Positions 16,041 through 28,481 of a stretch of DNA of 64,000 nt are shown here, one piece after another. Location: positions 114,174-178,173 of the forward strand of contig JAJFGR010000003.1 in assembly GCA_021776025.1 (NCBI GenBank), read 5' to 3'. Positions within the stretch are counted from its first letter, which is position 1. Each line of letters starts with the position of its first letter. Under the pieces are notes generated by a model, which saw only the letters and a program-made list of their open reading frames with translations, searched no databases and was not told the origin of the DNA. This stretch comes from Alphaproteobacteria bacterium (lineage in GTDB: Bacteria > Pseudomonadota > Alphaproteobacteria > Micavibrionales > Micavibrionaceae). The translations under genes were made by a program, and so were the position numbers.

Positions 16041-16997
16041 ATGATGTCTTTTCTTTCATATCGATATACGCGGAAGGCCTGGATATTTTCAGGCCTTTTG
16101 GCGCTTTTGCTGTTCGTGAGTTTTCAGCCTGCCTTTGCGCAAGATGGTTGGGAGTTGCAAAACCGTATCAAAAGGCTGGAAAACGAGATTAACACGCTGA
16201 GTCGCGCGGTGTATCGAGGGGAAGCCCCGCCGCCAGGAAGCGGCCCAAGTGGGGCCGCTGTGGGGGCGGATGCGGAGATTCGTTTGCAGCAAGTTGAAAA
16301 TGATATGCGCGAATTGCGGGGTCTTTTAGAAGAGCAGAGCTATGAAAACCGTCAATTAAAAGAGCAGTTAGAGCGGGTGAGTAGTGATTTGGAACTGCGG
16401 ATGAAGGATCTGGAAGGCGGGTCTGCGGGCAGTTCACCTACCGCAGGGCGTTATACGACCGGGAATGTCACGCCGCAAGTACGCCCACAGCAGCCTAACC
16501 CTGTAACAGGGGATACGGACGGGCAAACATATCAGTGGAGTTCGAATAATGATGATGCGGGGCAGTTGGGTAGTTATACAACAAATAGGGGTGGCGCTGT
16601 GAGCGGCATCGATTTAGCCTCTGCGACCTATGACAACGCGTTTTCAATGGTGAAAAACCGTAAATATGACGCGGCGCAGGTTGAATTTGAGGCTTTTTTG
16701 CGCGATTACCCTAATCATGCTTTGGCGGGGAATGCGAAATACTGGCTTGGTGAGACGCATTATGTGCGCGGGAATTTTGAGTCCTCAGCGCGTATTTTTG
16801 CCGAAGGTTATCAACAATACCCAAAGGGCTCGAAAGCAGCGGATAATCTGCTCAAGCTTGGTTTGTCGTTAGATGCGCTGGGCAAACGCTCAGATGCTTG
16901 CATTGCTTTGCAACAGCTTAAGAAAGAAAATCCGGCGGGCGCTGCGCCCGTATTGCGCCGGGCCGATCAGGAGATGAGCAGGCTCTCTTGTTCTTGA
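16041..16997 (+). CDS. cpoB: Cell division coordinator CpoB (YbgF)
   Basis: A 318-residue periplasmic protein that links Tol-Pal action to septal peptidoglycan synthesis. Signal peptide FSGLLALLLFVSFQPAFAQ, then an N-terminal trimerising coiled coil (LQNRIKRLENEINTLSRAV and VENDMRELRGLLEEQ). A low-complexity linker leads to three TPR repeats (YDNAFSMVKNRKYDAAQVEFE, AKYWLGETHYVRGNFESSARIF, LLKLGLSLDALGKRSDACIAL). Order pal-cpoB-tilS-ftsH is conserved in alphaproteobacteria. The stop overlaps the tilS start. Confidence 0.94.
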   Translation: MMSFLSYRYTRKAWIFSGLLALLLFVSFQPAFAQDGWELQNRIKRLENEINTLSRAVYRGEAPPPGSGPSGAAVGADAEIRLQQVENDMRELRGLLEEQSYENRQLKEQLERVSSDLELRMKDLEGGSAGSSPTAGRYTTGNVTPQVRPQQPNPVTGDTDGQTYQWSSNNDDAGQLGSYTTNRGGAVSGIDLASATYDNAFSMVKNRKYDAAQVEFEAFLRDYPNHALAGNAKYWLGETHYVRGNFESSARIFAEGYQQYPKGSKAADNLLKLGLSLDALGKRSDACIALQQLKKENPAGAAPVLRRADQEMSRLSCS

Positions 16998-18004
16998 TGG
17001 CTATGGCTGAGGATGCGCCTCTCACTTTAAATAATTTTCAAAATATGATGGATGGGTTCGGCTTTGACTGGTCTGGCGCGTCGAAGGTTGGTGTGGCTGT
17101 GTCTGGTGGGCCGGATAGCATGGCTTTGTGCAAGCTGCTGAGTGGCTGGGGGGCTGATAAGGCGATAGAAGTGCATGCTTTGAGCGTGGATCATAATTTG
17201 CGGGCGGAAAGTGCGGAGGAGGCGGCGCAGGTTGGTTCGTGGCTTTCGGATTGGTCGCAGGTGAAGCATCAGGTTTTAAATTGGGAAAGCCCATCTGAGA
17301 CCGCTATACAGGAAGAAGCGCGCCGCGCGCGTTATGGATTGATGGCGGAATATTGCCGGGCGCATAATATTGAGCATTTATTTTTGGGCCACCACGGTGA
17401 TGATCAGGCAGAGACGGTGTTGTTTCGGTTAAGCAAGGGAAGCGGGCTTGATGGTTTGGCTGGTATGCAAAATGTGCAGGTTTATGATGATGATTTGGTG
17501 CTGGTGCGACCATTTTTAGATCTACCTAAAGACGATTTGATAAGGTTTTGTGAAGACCAGGCGATTGATTTTGTGCAAGATCCGAGTAACGAAAATACTG
17601 ATTTTGCAAGGGTAAGATTGCGACGATCGCGCGAAATTTTGGAAGAAGAGGGTTTAAGCTCAAAAAGATTGAACGTTACCGCGAAACGCTTATCACGCGC
17701 GAGAAAAGCGCTGGACAGCGTGGCAGAAAAAGCCTATAAAGAGGCGGTTTTTAAAAATGATACGAAATGTACCGTATTTAAAAATGATGTTTTACTGAGG
17801 CAGCCGGAAGAAATTATTTTACGTTGCGTTTTAAAAGCGCTGGAAAAATTTCGTCCCGAAGCGGATTACGCTCCACGGATGGAAAAAGTTGAAGCGCTGC
17901 TTGACGATTTGATAAGGTCGGATGATTTTCGGAAACGAACTTTGGGCGGCGTTATTTTTGAGCGCGATGACAAGGCGGCCCAGCTTATTCTCACAAGAGA
18001 ATAA
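16997..18004 (+). CDS. tilS: tRNA(Ile)-lysidine synthase
   Basis: About 335 aa. TilS uses ATP and lysine to make lysidine at C34 of tRNA-Ile(CAU), changing its codon from AUG to AUA. The PP-loop VAVSGGPDSMAL is near residue 35, with LGHHGDDQAETVLFRLSKGSGLDGLAGM and IDFVQDPSNENTDFARVRLR also visible. The ATG at 16997 shares a base with the cpoB stop (TGATG), so coupled translation is likely; another ATG lies two codons later. The short C-terminal domain is typical of alphaproteobacterial TilS. Confidence 0.94.
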   Translation: MAMAEDAPLTLNNFQNMMDGFGFDWSGASKVGVAVSGGPDSMALCKLLSGWGADKAIEVHALSVDHNLRAESAEEAAQVGSWLSDWSQVKHQVLNWESPSETAIQEEARRARYGLMAEYCRAHNIEHLFLGHHGDDQAETVLFRLSKGSGLDGLAGMQNVQVYDDDLVLVRPFLDLPKDDLIRFCEDQAIDFVQDPSNENTDFARVRLRRSREILEEEGLSSKRLNVTAKRLSRARKALDSVAEKAYKEAVFKNDTKCTVFKNDVLLRQPEEIILRCVLKALEKFRPEADYAPRMEKVEALLDDLIRSDDFRKRTLGGVIFERDDKAAQLILTRE

Positions 18005-18088
18005 GAGAAAGAGTTTGCTTGTTTTTGTCTGCAAACGTATTAATTCAGTATAACAAAATTATGAGCGCCATAAGGAAGGGCAAACACT

Positions 18089-20014
18089 GTGAATGGATTT
18101 GGACGTAATCTAATTTTTTGGCTCGCCATAGGTTTGACTATGGTGTTTCTATTCAATGTTTTTCAGGGTACGCAGCAGGGTGCAGCGCCTCAGTCTGGCG
18201 TTATTTCGTATAGCGAATTCATGACGGACGCGCAGGCTGGCCGTGTTTCTAATGTGACCATTAAAGGCCCGGAGCTTTACGGTGTTTTTGCTTCTAGCGG
18301 CGAGAATTTTAAAGTGATGGTGCCGCCGAATGAAAATGTGGTGACCCGTCTGGAAGGCACTTCCGTACAAATTGCCGCAGATAAAGTCGATCCGGAGCAG
18401 ATGAGCATTGCGAGTATTCTGATATCCTTGTTACCAGCGTTCCTTATTGTTGGCGTGTGGATTTTCTTCATGCGCCAAATGCAGGGCGGAAAAGGGGGCG
18501 GCGCGATGGGCTTTGGGAAGTCCCGCGCGAAAATGCTGACCGAAAAACATGGCCGCGTGACGTTTGAAGATGTTGCGGGCATTGAAGAAGCCAAGCAGGA
18601 ACTGGAAGAGGTTGTTGAGTTTCTGAAAGATCCGCAGAAATTCTCACGCCTTGGCGGAAAAATTCCAAAAGGGGCGCTCTTGGTTGGGCAGCCCGGTACG
18701 GGTAAAACGCTGATTGCGCGCGCTGTGGCTGGTGAAGCGAATGTGCCGTTTTTTACAATTTCAGGTTCGGATTTTGTTGAAATGTTTGTCGGCGTGGGCG
18801 CTAGCCGCGTTCGCGATATGTTTGAACAGGGCAAGAAGAATGCGCCGTGCATTATCTTTATCGACGAGAATGACGCCGTTGGGCGTCACCGCGGGGCCGG
18901 GCTTGGCGGCGGTAACGATGAGCGTGAACAGACATTGAACCAATTATTGGTTGAGATGGATGGTTTTGAATCGAATGAAGGTGTAATTATTCTGGCGGCG
19001 ACAAACCGCCCTGATGTTTTGGATCCTGCTTTACTTCGTCCGGGTCGTTTTGATCGTCAGGTTGTGGTGCCGCTCCCTGATATTAAGGGCCGTGAAAAAA
19101 TTCTTGAAGTGCATATGAAGAAAGTGCCGCTGGCCAATAATGTTGAAGCCTTAGTGATTGCGCGCGGAACACCGGGATTTAGCGGCGCTGATCTCGCAAA
19201 CCTTGTGAATGAAGCGGCTTTGCTGGCTGCGCGGCGCGGGAAACGCGTTGTGGGGATGGAAGAGCTGGAAGATGCTAAAGACAAGGTGATGATGGGAGCA
19301 GAGCGTAAATCCATGGTGATGAGCGATGATGAGAAAAAGCTGACCGCTTATCATGAAGCGGGCCATGCGCTGGTGGCGATGCATGAGCCGGCGTCTGATC
19401 CGGTGCATAAGGCGACGATTGTGCCGCGTGGGCGGGCTCTGGGGCTTGTTATGCGTCTTCCTGAGAATGATCGCTTGTCAATGAGTCTTGAAAAGCTTGA
19501 AGCCGATCTCTCTGTGGCGATGGGCGGGCGCGTGGCTGAAGAAATTATTTTTGGCCATGACAAAGTTACCACGGGTGCAAGCAGTGATATTTCACAAGCG
19601 ACCAGCATTGCGCGCAAAATGGTGACGGAATGGGGTTTTTCTGAAAAGCTGGGCACTATTCGGTATGCGCAGGATCAGGAAGAAGTTTTCCTTGGCCATT
19701 CTGTATCGCAGACCAAGATGATGTCCGATGAAACGGCGAGTTTGGTGGATGCTGAGGTGCGCCGCATTGTTGAGCAAGGCTATAACAAAGCCAAACAGAT
19801 TTTGACCGATAATCTGGATGATCTGCATAAGGTTGCCAAAGGGCTCCTCGAATATGAGTTGCTTTCGGGCGATGAGATTAAAGACATTCTGGCGGGAAAA
19901 CCGATTATCCGTGATACCGAGGATGATGACGAGCCGAAAGATACGGCGCCGAAATCTTCGGTGCCATCCGGCGGCGGCGGCCTTAGTGGTGGAGAGCTTC
20001 CTCAAGGGGCTTAG
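18089..20014 (+). CDS. ftsH: ATP-dependent zinc metalloprotease FtsH, with two altered Walker positions
   Basis: A 641-residue membrane AAA+ protease from a GTG start with GGAAGGG upstream. Two membrane segments (residues 8-25 and 108-128) flank a periplasmic domain. The AAA module and zinc site H422-E423-A-G-H426 with Asp500 are present; the pore loop is FVG. Two positions differ from the near-invariant form: the Walker A loop is GQPGTGKT, with Gln201 replacing Pro, and the segment after Walker B is [10 protein letters not shown], with Asn261 replacing Ile. The catalytic Lys206, Asp259 and Glu260 remain. Each change needs one base. FtsH degrades membrane and regulatory proteins and is often essential. 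Confidence 0.95.
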   Translation: MNGFGRNLIFWLAIGLTMVFLFNVFQGTQQGAAPQSGVISYSEFMTDAQAGRVSNVTIKGPELYGVFASSGENFKVMVPPNENVVTRLEGTSVQIAADKVDPEQMSIASILISLLPAFLIVGVWIFFMRQMQGGKGGGAMGFGKSRAKMLTEKHGRVTFEDVAGIEEAKQELEEVVEFLKDPQKFSRLGGKIPKGALLVGQPGTGKTLIARAVAGEANVPFFTISGSDFVEMFVGVGASRVRDMFEQGKKNAPCIIFIDENDAVGRHRGAGLGGGNDEREQTLNQLLVEMDGFESNEGVIILAATNRPDVLDPALLRPGRFDRQVVVPLPDIKGREKILEVHMKKVPLANNVEALVIARGTPGFSGADLANLVNEAALLAARRGKRVVGMEELEDAKDKVMMGAERKSMVMSDDEKKLTAYHEAGHALVAMHEPASDPVHKATIVPRGRALGLVMRLPENDRLSMSLEKLEADLSVAMGGRVAEEIIFGHDKVTTGASSDISQATSIARKMVTEWGFSEKLGTIRYAQDQEEVFLGHSVSQTKMMSDETASLVDAEVRRIVEQGYNKAKQILTDNLDDLHKVAKGLLEYELLSGDEIKDILAGKPIIRDTEDDDEPKDTAPKSSVPSGGGGLSGGELPQGA

Positions 20015-20074
20015 AGGCCTGTAAAACGACATTTTTTATTTACATAATTTAAGTGTTTGTGCTAGGGTCCCGGC

Positions 20075-20875
20075 ATGAAATTTTCTGTCTTGAAAAAACT
20101 GAGTCCAGAGCTGCGTAATGCGTTGCTGAATACGGTGAGTGATACGGCGTTTTTGTCTGGTGTGGGGACGGCACTTTATAGCTGGCCGGTTAGTAAATTG
20201 GCCAGTGCGTTTAATATCGCGCGTGCAGGGGTGTCTTTTTATACGCGGTTGAGTACAGAGTTTGAAAAGGCCGGAATGAGTTTGCGGGCGCCGGATATGA
20301 TGAAAAGTCTGGCCCGGAATAGAGGCGCTTCGTTAGCGGTATCCGGCGCATTTTTATCCTGTTCTAGTATAGCCGCCGCGTTTGAGGCTGCGGCCTCTGA
20401 CCCGGCCTCTATGAAGAAGGCCGTTGTTTTACTTTTATTTGCCATGACGTCGTTCTTTATGGCGAAGGCGGCAGACCCTAAGCTTTCAGAGGGATCTCAG
20501 TCCAAATGGAATGCCGCAGGAACAGCAAGCGTGAATGGAGGGGCGGCGATTGCTTTGGGGCATCTTGCGCCTCTCCCAATATATGGTTTGTGTGGGCTTT
20601 CTACGTTGGTTTCCCTCCGTCTTTTGGAAGAAAATAAAAAGCCGTATAGCGTGTTGCAGCCTGATATGATGATTTCCGGGGCTTGCGGCATGGCGGCATA
20701 TTATGCTTTTGCGGCAGGGGATGCGTTTTTGGGATCTGCTTGTTTATTTTATACGCCAGCCTATCTCTCTATGGCTGTTTTGAAAAAGCATGGTGGAGTT
20801 GTGGAGTGGGTGCAGGCTTGTCGGGCGAATAAACAAAAACAGGGTGCTGACGGGCCAAAAATGCCGGAAATATAA
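20075..20875 (+). CDS. Membrane protein of unknown function
   Basis: A 266-residue protein with several Ala/Gly-rich hydrophobic segments (for example KKAVVLLLFAMTSFFMA, IALGHLAPLPIYGLCGL and ISGACGMAAYYAFAAGDAFL) and a short basic C-terminal tail. No signal peptide or recognised domain. It lies between ftsH and glmM in the same direction, 60 bases after ftsH and 79 before glmM, and is not part of the usual ftsH-glmM core. Function unknown. Confidence 0.7.
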   Translation: MKFSVLKKLSPELRNALLNTVSDTAFLSGVGTALYSWPVSKLASAFNIARAGVSFYTRLSTEFEKAGMSLRAPDMMKSLARNRGASLAVSGAFLSCSSIAAAFEAAASDPASMKKAVVLLLFAMTSFFMAKAADPKLSEGSQSKWNAAGTASVNGGAAIALGHLAPLPIYGLCGLSTLVSLRLLEENKKPYSVLQPDMMISGACGMAAYYAFAAGDAFLGSACLFYTPAYLSMAVLKKHGGVVEWVQACRANKQKQGADGPKMPEI

Positions 20876-20954
20876 ATTTATGGAAATAGCCTGATTTCTT
20901 GACTTTTTAAGGGTGGGCGCATAGTTTTTTCTATAATGAAAAGGCGGCTTAGAG

Positions 20955-22310
20955 ATGGCACGAGAATATTTTGGAACAGACGGAATAAGAGGGCGGGCGA
21001 ATGTTCACCCTATGACGGCGGAAATGACGATGAAAGTTGCTATGGCCACTGTGAAAGTGCTGCGCGCGCGCCGCAAAGGGCAGCCGACAGATCGCGTGGT
21101 GATTGGCAAAGATACACGCCTATCATGCTATATGCTGGAGCAAGCGATTACGGCCGGTTTTCTTTCAATGGGTATGCATGTGATTTTGACCGGTCCGGTG
21201 CCAACGCCGGGTGTGGCGATGCTCACGCGTTCTTTGCGCGCTGATGTTGGCGTAATGATTTCGGCCTCGCATAATTCATTTGAAGATAACGGGATTAAGC
21301 TTTTTGGCGCAGATGGTTATAAGCTTGATGATGAGATTGAGCTGGAGATTGAAGCGGCTCTGGGCGGGGATCTGGAGAAGGATTTAGCTTTACCTGCTGA
21401 TCTTGGAAAGGCTGCGCGTCTCGATGATACGATTGGGCGTTATGCGGAAAGCGTGAAGCGCTCCTTGCCGCGCGGAACCACGCTGCAGGGGCTGAAAGTG
21501 GTTGTCGATTGTGCCAATGGCGCGGCGTATAAAGTGGCGCCGCAGGTTTTGTGGGAGCTGGAAGCCGATGTGATTGCGATTGGTGATGCGCCCAATGGTC
21601 GGAATATCAATGACGGTTACGGCGCGACGGCGACGGGGAAATTACAGGAAGCTGTTGTCGATCACGGCGCGGATATTGGGATTGCGCTGGATGGCGATGC
21701 AGACCGCCTGATCATGGTTGATGAGAAGGGTAATAAAATTGACGGCGATCAATTGATGGCGGCGTTGGCGCTTTCGATGCAGGACAAAGGCGAACTTGCC
21801 AAACCCGCTTTGGTTTCAACGGTGATGTCGAATTTGGGCCTTGAAAGACTTTTGAAATCCAAAGGGATTGATCTTATTCGCACCGCTGTCGGTGATCGTT
21901 ATGTTGTCGAGACGATGCGGGCGGAAGGGTATAATTTAGGCGGGGAGCAATCCGGGCATATTGTGCTGTCGGATTATAACACCACGGGTGATGGCTTGCA
22001 GGCGGCGATTAAGATGTGCGCGATTGTGAAGGAGAGCGGTCAGAAGGCTAGCGAGGTTTTGAATTTATTTGAGCCGTTGCCGCAGATTTTGCGCAATGTT
22101 GAGTTCAAAGAGGGTAAGCCGCTGGATGAAGCCGAAGTGAAGGCCGCGATCAAAAAGGCAGAAAGCTCATTTGCCAATGATGGCCGGGTTTTGGTGCGCG
22201 CCAGCGGGACCGAGCCAGTGATCCGCGTTATGGCCGAAGGTGATGATCAGCAAAAAGTTGAAGATATTGTCGGTGACCTGTGCGCAATCATTGAAAAAGT
22301 TGCGAGTTAG
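20955..22310 (+). CDS. glmM: Phosphoglucosamine mutase
   Basis: A 451-residue alpha-D-phosphohexomutase converting glucosamine-6-phosphate to glucosamine-1-phosphate for UDP-GlcNAc, peptidoglycan and LPS. The phosphoserine loop is [18 protein letters not shown] with Ser105 as the phosphorylated residue; Ser108 occupies the position usually held by Pro in SASHNP. The metal loop DGDADR, the sugar-binding GGEQSGHI and the C-terminal phosphate loop [12 protein letters not shown] are all intact. Start ATG at 20955 after GAG. Confidence 0.96.
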   Translation: MAREYFGTDGIRGRANVHPMTAEMTMKVAMATVKVLRARRKGQPTDRVVIGKDTRLSCYMLEQAITAGFLSMGMHVILTGPVPTPGVAMLTRSLRADVGVMISASHNSFEDNGIKLFGADGYKLDDEIELEIEAALGGDLEKDLALPADLGKAARLDDTIGRYAESVKRSLPRGTTLQGLKVVVDCANGAAYKVAPQVLWELEADVIAIGDAPNGRNINDGYGATATGKLQEAVVDHGADIGIALDGDADRLIMVDEKGNKIDGDQLMAALALSMQDKGELAKPALVSTVMSNLGLERLLKSKGIDLIRTAVGDRYVVETMRAEGYNLGGEQSGHIVLSDYNTTGDGLQAAIKMCAIVKESGQKASEVLNLFEPLPQILRNVEFKEGKPLDEAEVKAAIKKAESSFANDGRVLVRASGTEPVIRVMAEGDDQQKVEDIVGDLCAIIEKVAS

Positions 22311-22330
22311 ATGTTTGTTTCCAAAACGGC

Positions 22331-23074
22331 TTAATTTTTATAAGTGGCCTTGAGGATTAAGGGAATAAGAAGGCATAAGAGGGCCAGCCCTGACCAACAA
22401 TAAATAACCATTTCGAAGTCCAGTCCATAAAACTGGTTAGCGATTTTATCAAAGTCGCCGAAGCCATGGCTTCCTTTTTGTTTGTAATAAGATAGCCGAT
22501 GGGTCTGGTTGTGAAGCAGTCCGTAGGAATCGATAAAAATTCTAAAAATCATGCCAAAGCCGAACAAGGCGTTTAAAATACGCTCTAGATTGCCGCGTGG
22601 TGCGAGGTCAAAAAGGGCGCGAAATAGCAGAAATCCGGCCACGAGGGCTTCAAACGCCGGGCCCATAAAATTAATAATGCTTAGCCGCCAGCCTTCGTTG
22701 TGAAATGTTGCCAGATTTAAAAGCAGAAGGCCCGCAAGGCCGATCGCAATGATTTTGTAGGCGCGGAAAGTGTAAATTCCGTACAGCAAAGCTCCCCAAA
22801 TGCAGGCAAGAACCAGCGGGTTTGAGCCGCTTAACATGTAAGCAAACCCGCCGCCATGGGTGAAATCAAACATAGGCAGGGTGATATAGCCGTAAAACCA
22901 CGCGGCTACAGTGTGGCCGATTTCATGAAAAAAGATGGCTATGTAATGCAGGCCAGAGCCGGCCCACCCCAAGGGAAAGACTGAAAACTTTTGGTGAAAA
23001 ATCCACTGATATGCCGGAATACATGCCAAGGTTGCGAGAATGAAGCCTGTGATAAGAGTGCGGGTGGTTGTCAT
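22331..23074 (-). CDS. Membrane protein with M50-like HExxH motif
   Basis: A 247-residue polytopic protein. A membrane-embedded HEIGH motif (H50, E51, H54) in IAIFFHEIGHTVAAWFYGY matches the zinc site of M50 site-2 proteases. The segment NFMGPAFEALVAGFLLF could supply a second region, but the usual NxxPxxxxDG motif is not evident. About six membrane segments. It may be an intramembrane metalloprotease or a non-proteolytic relative. It is transcribed against glmM, converging with a 20-base gap. Confidence 0.65.
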   Translation of the reverse strand: MTTTRTLITGFILATLACIPAYQWIFHQKFSVFPLGWAGSGLHYIAIFFHEIGHTVAAWFYGYITLPMFDFTHGGGFAYMLSGSNPLVLACIWGALLYGIYTFRAYKIIAIGLAGLLLLNLATFHNEGWRLSIINFMGPAFEALVAGFLLFRALFDLAPRGNLERILNALFGFGMIFRIFIDSYGLLHNQTHRLSYYKQKGSHGFGDFDKIANQFYGLDFEMVIYCWSGLALLCLLIPLILKATYKN

Positions 23075-23195
23075 ATCAGTAGCGTTTCATTCTTGATTAG
23101 TTTCGTCAAGAATGGGCGCTCATGGTAGAGACTTTTTTTTGTTTGCAATAGGCAACCAATTGACTTTCTGGACGTTGCCCCTTAAGCGTTAAAGC

Positions 23196-25510
<2,315 letters not shown>

Positions 25511-25632
25511 TGTCAGTACTTTAGGCGTTTTACTTTTTATCAGAACCCGATTACACTTGGCGCTGGACTGCGTCAGGACCTTGTCACATGGTTTTTCTGT
25601 GATTTATTTTTTTTGAGCAAAGGGATTTTTTC

Positions 25633-27777
25633 ATGTCTGCTGAAGACACGAAAGATAAAGCGGATAAAAGCCCCGATGAAGTTGCGCAGGATGGCGACGC
25701 TTCAAAGGAAGATGCTTCAGAAATACAAAGCGATACAAAAAAAGATCAAGGTGAAGAAGGGGCAGGGGCTCATGCGGCAAACTTTCAGGACAAAGTTGAT
25801 ATTCTGTGTGACAAGCCTTTGGCAATCTATAATATTGCTGAAAATAAAGCGTACCGCGCTTATTCAAAAGATGCTAACAAAACACCGCTTATAGCAATTG
25901 TTTGTCAACGCGAACTTGTGCCGCGCCGCGTGGGTGCCTCTATTTATAACGCTATTATTAATCCTACACTGGCGAAGCTTGTTTTGCATGGCGCTGTTTT
26001 TTGGCCGCCAGCTAAAAAAGAGTTCTATGTTTTTATATATTTTGACAATCTTGGTAAGCCGCTTTTAACCCCGGGTGAAAGGATGGGGCTTGGTTGGAAG
26101 CAGGATGAGGTTATGAGCGCTATCGTCAGTCCGATGGTTGATATTTTGCAGGATTTTAGAGATAAAGATTTTGTCCATGGCGCGATCCGCCCTACAAATA
26201 TGTATGATGGGGGGGCTCAGGGGAAGCCTGCTAAAATTATACTCGGTGATTGTTTGTCTACTCCTCCATCGTATGCACAGCCCTCTCTTTATGAACCCAT
26301 TTCCAGGTCTATGGCGGACCCCATTGCTAGAGGTAAAGGTACTTTGGCGGATGACCTTTATGCGCTGGGCGCATCTATAGCGGTGATTATGCGGCAAAAT
26401 GATCCTATGGCCGGTTTAAGCGAAGAGGATGTTCTTAAACAAAAAATACTGCATGGAAGTTATGCTGCGATTACGGGTAAAGACAGGTTTAAAGGTGAGA
26501 TTCTTGAGCTTTTACGCGGGCTTTTGCATGATGAGCCGGGGCAGCGCTGGACGATTGATGAAGTGCTTTCTTGGCTGGACGGGCGGCGTTTAAGTCCTAA
26601 ACAATCAAGCGCGCTTAAGAAGGCGCCGCGTCCTTTCGTAATGGGTGAAGACCGATATTTGTATGCAAAAATGCTGGCCATGGATGTTGAAAAGCAGACC
26701 AAAGAAATTAAAAAATCGATTGAAGATGAGAGTCTTTTAAACTGGATTGAACGTTCCCTCGAAGATGAAGAGGTTTCTGAACGTTTTGAAAAAGCCGTTA
26801 TTGATTCACGTCAACAATCAACATCTTCAGGGCATGATAGCTGTTTGGTTAGTAACATCTCTATTGCTTTTGATCCGGATGCGCCGCTGCGTTTTAAGGG
26901 TTTGTGTATGATCGGAGACGGTATTGGCTTTGCAATTGCACAGAGATTGGCGCTGAAACAGCCTATCGGCGCTTATGCGGAAGTGTTTTTAAATTCTTTG
27001 GTTTTGAACTGGCTGAGTGTGCAAAATAGCGCAGTTGTTGATGTTACGGCCTTGTTTGCAAAGTTTGAGCGTTGTAGGCGTTATATGAAAAACAGTAAAT
27101 TTGGTGAAGGTGTTGAGCGGGCTGTTTATGTTTTATGCCCTGAAAGCCATTGTTTGAGTGAAACCGTTAAAGATTATTTTGTTACGGAGCCTGATAACTT
27201 ATTGAGCGCGTATGAGGATTTGTGCAAACAAGGTAAGGCTCCACCGACCTTTTTGGATCTTCATGCTGTTGCTTTTTTGTATGAGAAAGATCAAAAAATT
27301 ATAGAGCCTTATCTTTATGATTTGAACACACATGAGAGCCATAAGGTTATTGGCGCAAATCTTAAATGTCTTGCTGCTATCCAAAAACGTTATGATATGG
27401 ACAATATGACTGCAATATCCAAGGTTATGGCGCCTAGGTTGCAGGTTGTCATTAAGCGTTATCATGATCGAAGGGTTCAGGAAAAACTTAAAGAAAATAT
27501 TGTTGAGTTTCAGACGAGTGGTAATCTTGTTAAAATCGCGGCCATTTTTGAAAATGTCGAGGTTTCGAAAAAAGACTTCACTTCATTCCGTAGAGCAATG
27601 CAGGAATATAAAAATATTGAAAAAGAGCGTCAAATCTTAGAAATGAAGCTGCAAGATAAAGATAAGTTTGGTATTGAAACAGGAAAAGAAGTTTCCGCAA
27701 TCTTATCGAGCGTTTTGGCGTTTATTATTATTTTGGGCGCTGCGTTTTTGTTTTTCTCTGATAAAAGCTTATTTTAG
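25633..27777 (+). CDS. Membrane-anchored pseudokinase-like protein
   Basis: A 714-residue protein. An acidic disordered N-terminus (about residues 1-50) precedes a protein-kinase-like fold. The HRDLKPEN equivalent is HGAIRPTN (182-189), lacking the catalytic Asp. The DFG equivalent is GDC (205-207). ADDLYALGASIAVIM matches the DxWSLG helix, and HDEPGQRWTIDEVLSWLDGRR matches the C-lobe ending with Arg. No clear ATP-binding Lys or Gly loop. A long helical region follows, with a single C-terminal membrane anchor near 689-707. Likely a pseudokinase scaffold. It lies upstream of the Tad pilus locus but is separated from it by a terminator. Confidence 0.65.
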   Translation: MSAEDTKDKADKSPDEVAQDGDASKEDASEIQSDTKKDQGEEGAGAHAANFQDKVDILCDKPLAIYNIAENKAYRAYSKDANKTPLIAIVCQRELVPRRVGASIYNAIINPTLAKLVLHGAVFWPPAKKEFYVFIYFDNLGKPLLTPGERMGLGWKQDEVMSAIVSPMVDILQDFRDKDFVHGAIRPTNMYDGGAQGKPAKIILGDCLSTPPSYAQPSLYEPISRSMADPIARGKGTLADDLYALGASIAVIMRQNDPMAGLSEEDVLKQKILHGSYAAITGKDRFKGEILELLRGLLHDEPGQRWTIDEVLSWLDGRRLSPKQSSALKKAPRPFVMGEDRYLYAKMLAMDVEKQTKEIKKSIEDESLLNWIERSLEDEEVSERFEKAVIDSRQQSTSSGHDSCLVSNISIAFDPDAPLRFKGLCMIGDGIGFAIAQRLALKQPIGAYAEVFLNSLVLNWLSVQNSAVVDVTALFAKFERCRRYMKNSKFGEGVERAVYVLCPESHCLSETVKDYFVTEPDNLLSAYEDLCKQGKAPPTFLDLHAVAFLYEKDQKIIEPYLYDLNTHESHKVIGANLKCLAAIQKRYDMDNMTAISKVMAPRLQVVIKRYHDRRVQEKLKENIVEFQTSGNLVKIAAIFENVEVSKKDFTSFRRAMQEYKNIEKERQILEMKLQDKDKFGIETGKEVSAILSSVLAFIIILGAAFLFFSDKSLF

Positions 27778-27782
27778 GATGT

Positions 27783-28352
27783 GTGATAGATATGGCTAAA
27801 AAAGTTAAACACAAGGCTAAGGTCAAGTCCAAGCCTCAGGCTAAATCTGGATTGAAAAAGAAAAAGCGTAAGAAAGGTTCAAGCTGGACCCATATTATGC
27901 TGGCGGGGATAATTTTGCTCTCCATTGTTTTTCTTTCCAGTGCTGTGATTTTGTTCATAGGCCTTTTGCCAATGTTTGTTGCGTTTTTTGCGGACCGGAG
28001 CAAAAAGAAAACTAAAGCCATTACTGTTGGCGCTATGAATGTTGCCGGATGTGTTCCCTTTTTGATGGAGCTTTGGATGGCTGACGGGAGTATGGCTAAG
28101 GCTTTGTCGATTATTCTCGATCCGATGGCGGTTATTGTGATTTATGCGGCTGCGGGTGTCGGTTATCTTATTGATTGGGCTGTTACGGTCGTTGTTGCAA
28201 GCCTGCTTTATCAGCGTGGTGTTGCCCGCCAAGAAGCGATTGAAAAACGTCAGAAAGAATTAAAGGAGCGCTGGGGAGAAGAAGTTAGTGGTTCAGTTAC
28301 GCTCGACCATGAAGGTTTTCCGATTGAGGACGGGGAGCCGGAAAAAGCCTAA
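27783..28352 (+). CDS. Small basic membrane protein of unknown function
   Basis: A 189-residue protein starting at GTG (ATG three codons later is possible), 6 bases after the pseudokinase stop. A very Lys-rich N-terminus (KKVKHKAKVKSKPQAKSGLKKKKRKKG) is followed by about four hydrophobic segments and an acidic, charged C-terminal tail. No family recognised. Likely co-transcribed and functionally linked with the pseudokinase. Confidence 0.7.
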   Translation: MIDMAKKVKHKAKVKSKPQAKSGLKKKKRKKGSSWTHIMLAGIILLSIVFLSSAVILFIGLLPMFVAFFADRSKKKTKAITVGAMNVAGCVPFLMELWMADGSMAKALSIILDPMAVIVIYAAAGVGYLIDWAVTVVVASLLYQRGVARQEAIEKRQKELKERWGEEVSGSVTLDHEGFPIEDGEPEKA

Positions 28353-28424
28353 AATACTATATATACTTAAGTAATTTTTCATAACCTCTGGTCTATACTG
28401 GAATGAATAGGGTTATGGGTCTTT

Positions 28425-28448
28425 AAAGCGCGGTTTGCCGCTTTTTTT
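28425..28448 (+). terminator. Rho-independent terminator after the pseudokinase unit
   Basis: AAAGCG (28425-28430) pairs with CGCTTT (28439-28444) around an 8-base loop, followed by more T. It separates the pseudokinase pair from the pilus locus. Confidence 0.65.
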
Positions 28449-28481
28449 ATGCCTGCAATATAGAACCAATTTAAAACAAAT

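Noticed and set aside
18277..18852. 191-aa open frame opposite ftsH
   Set aside because: Shadow of the conserved FtsH AAA domain; composition is Pro/Ser/Arg-rich as expected of antisense frames.
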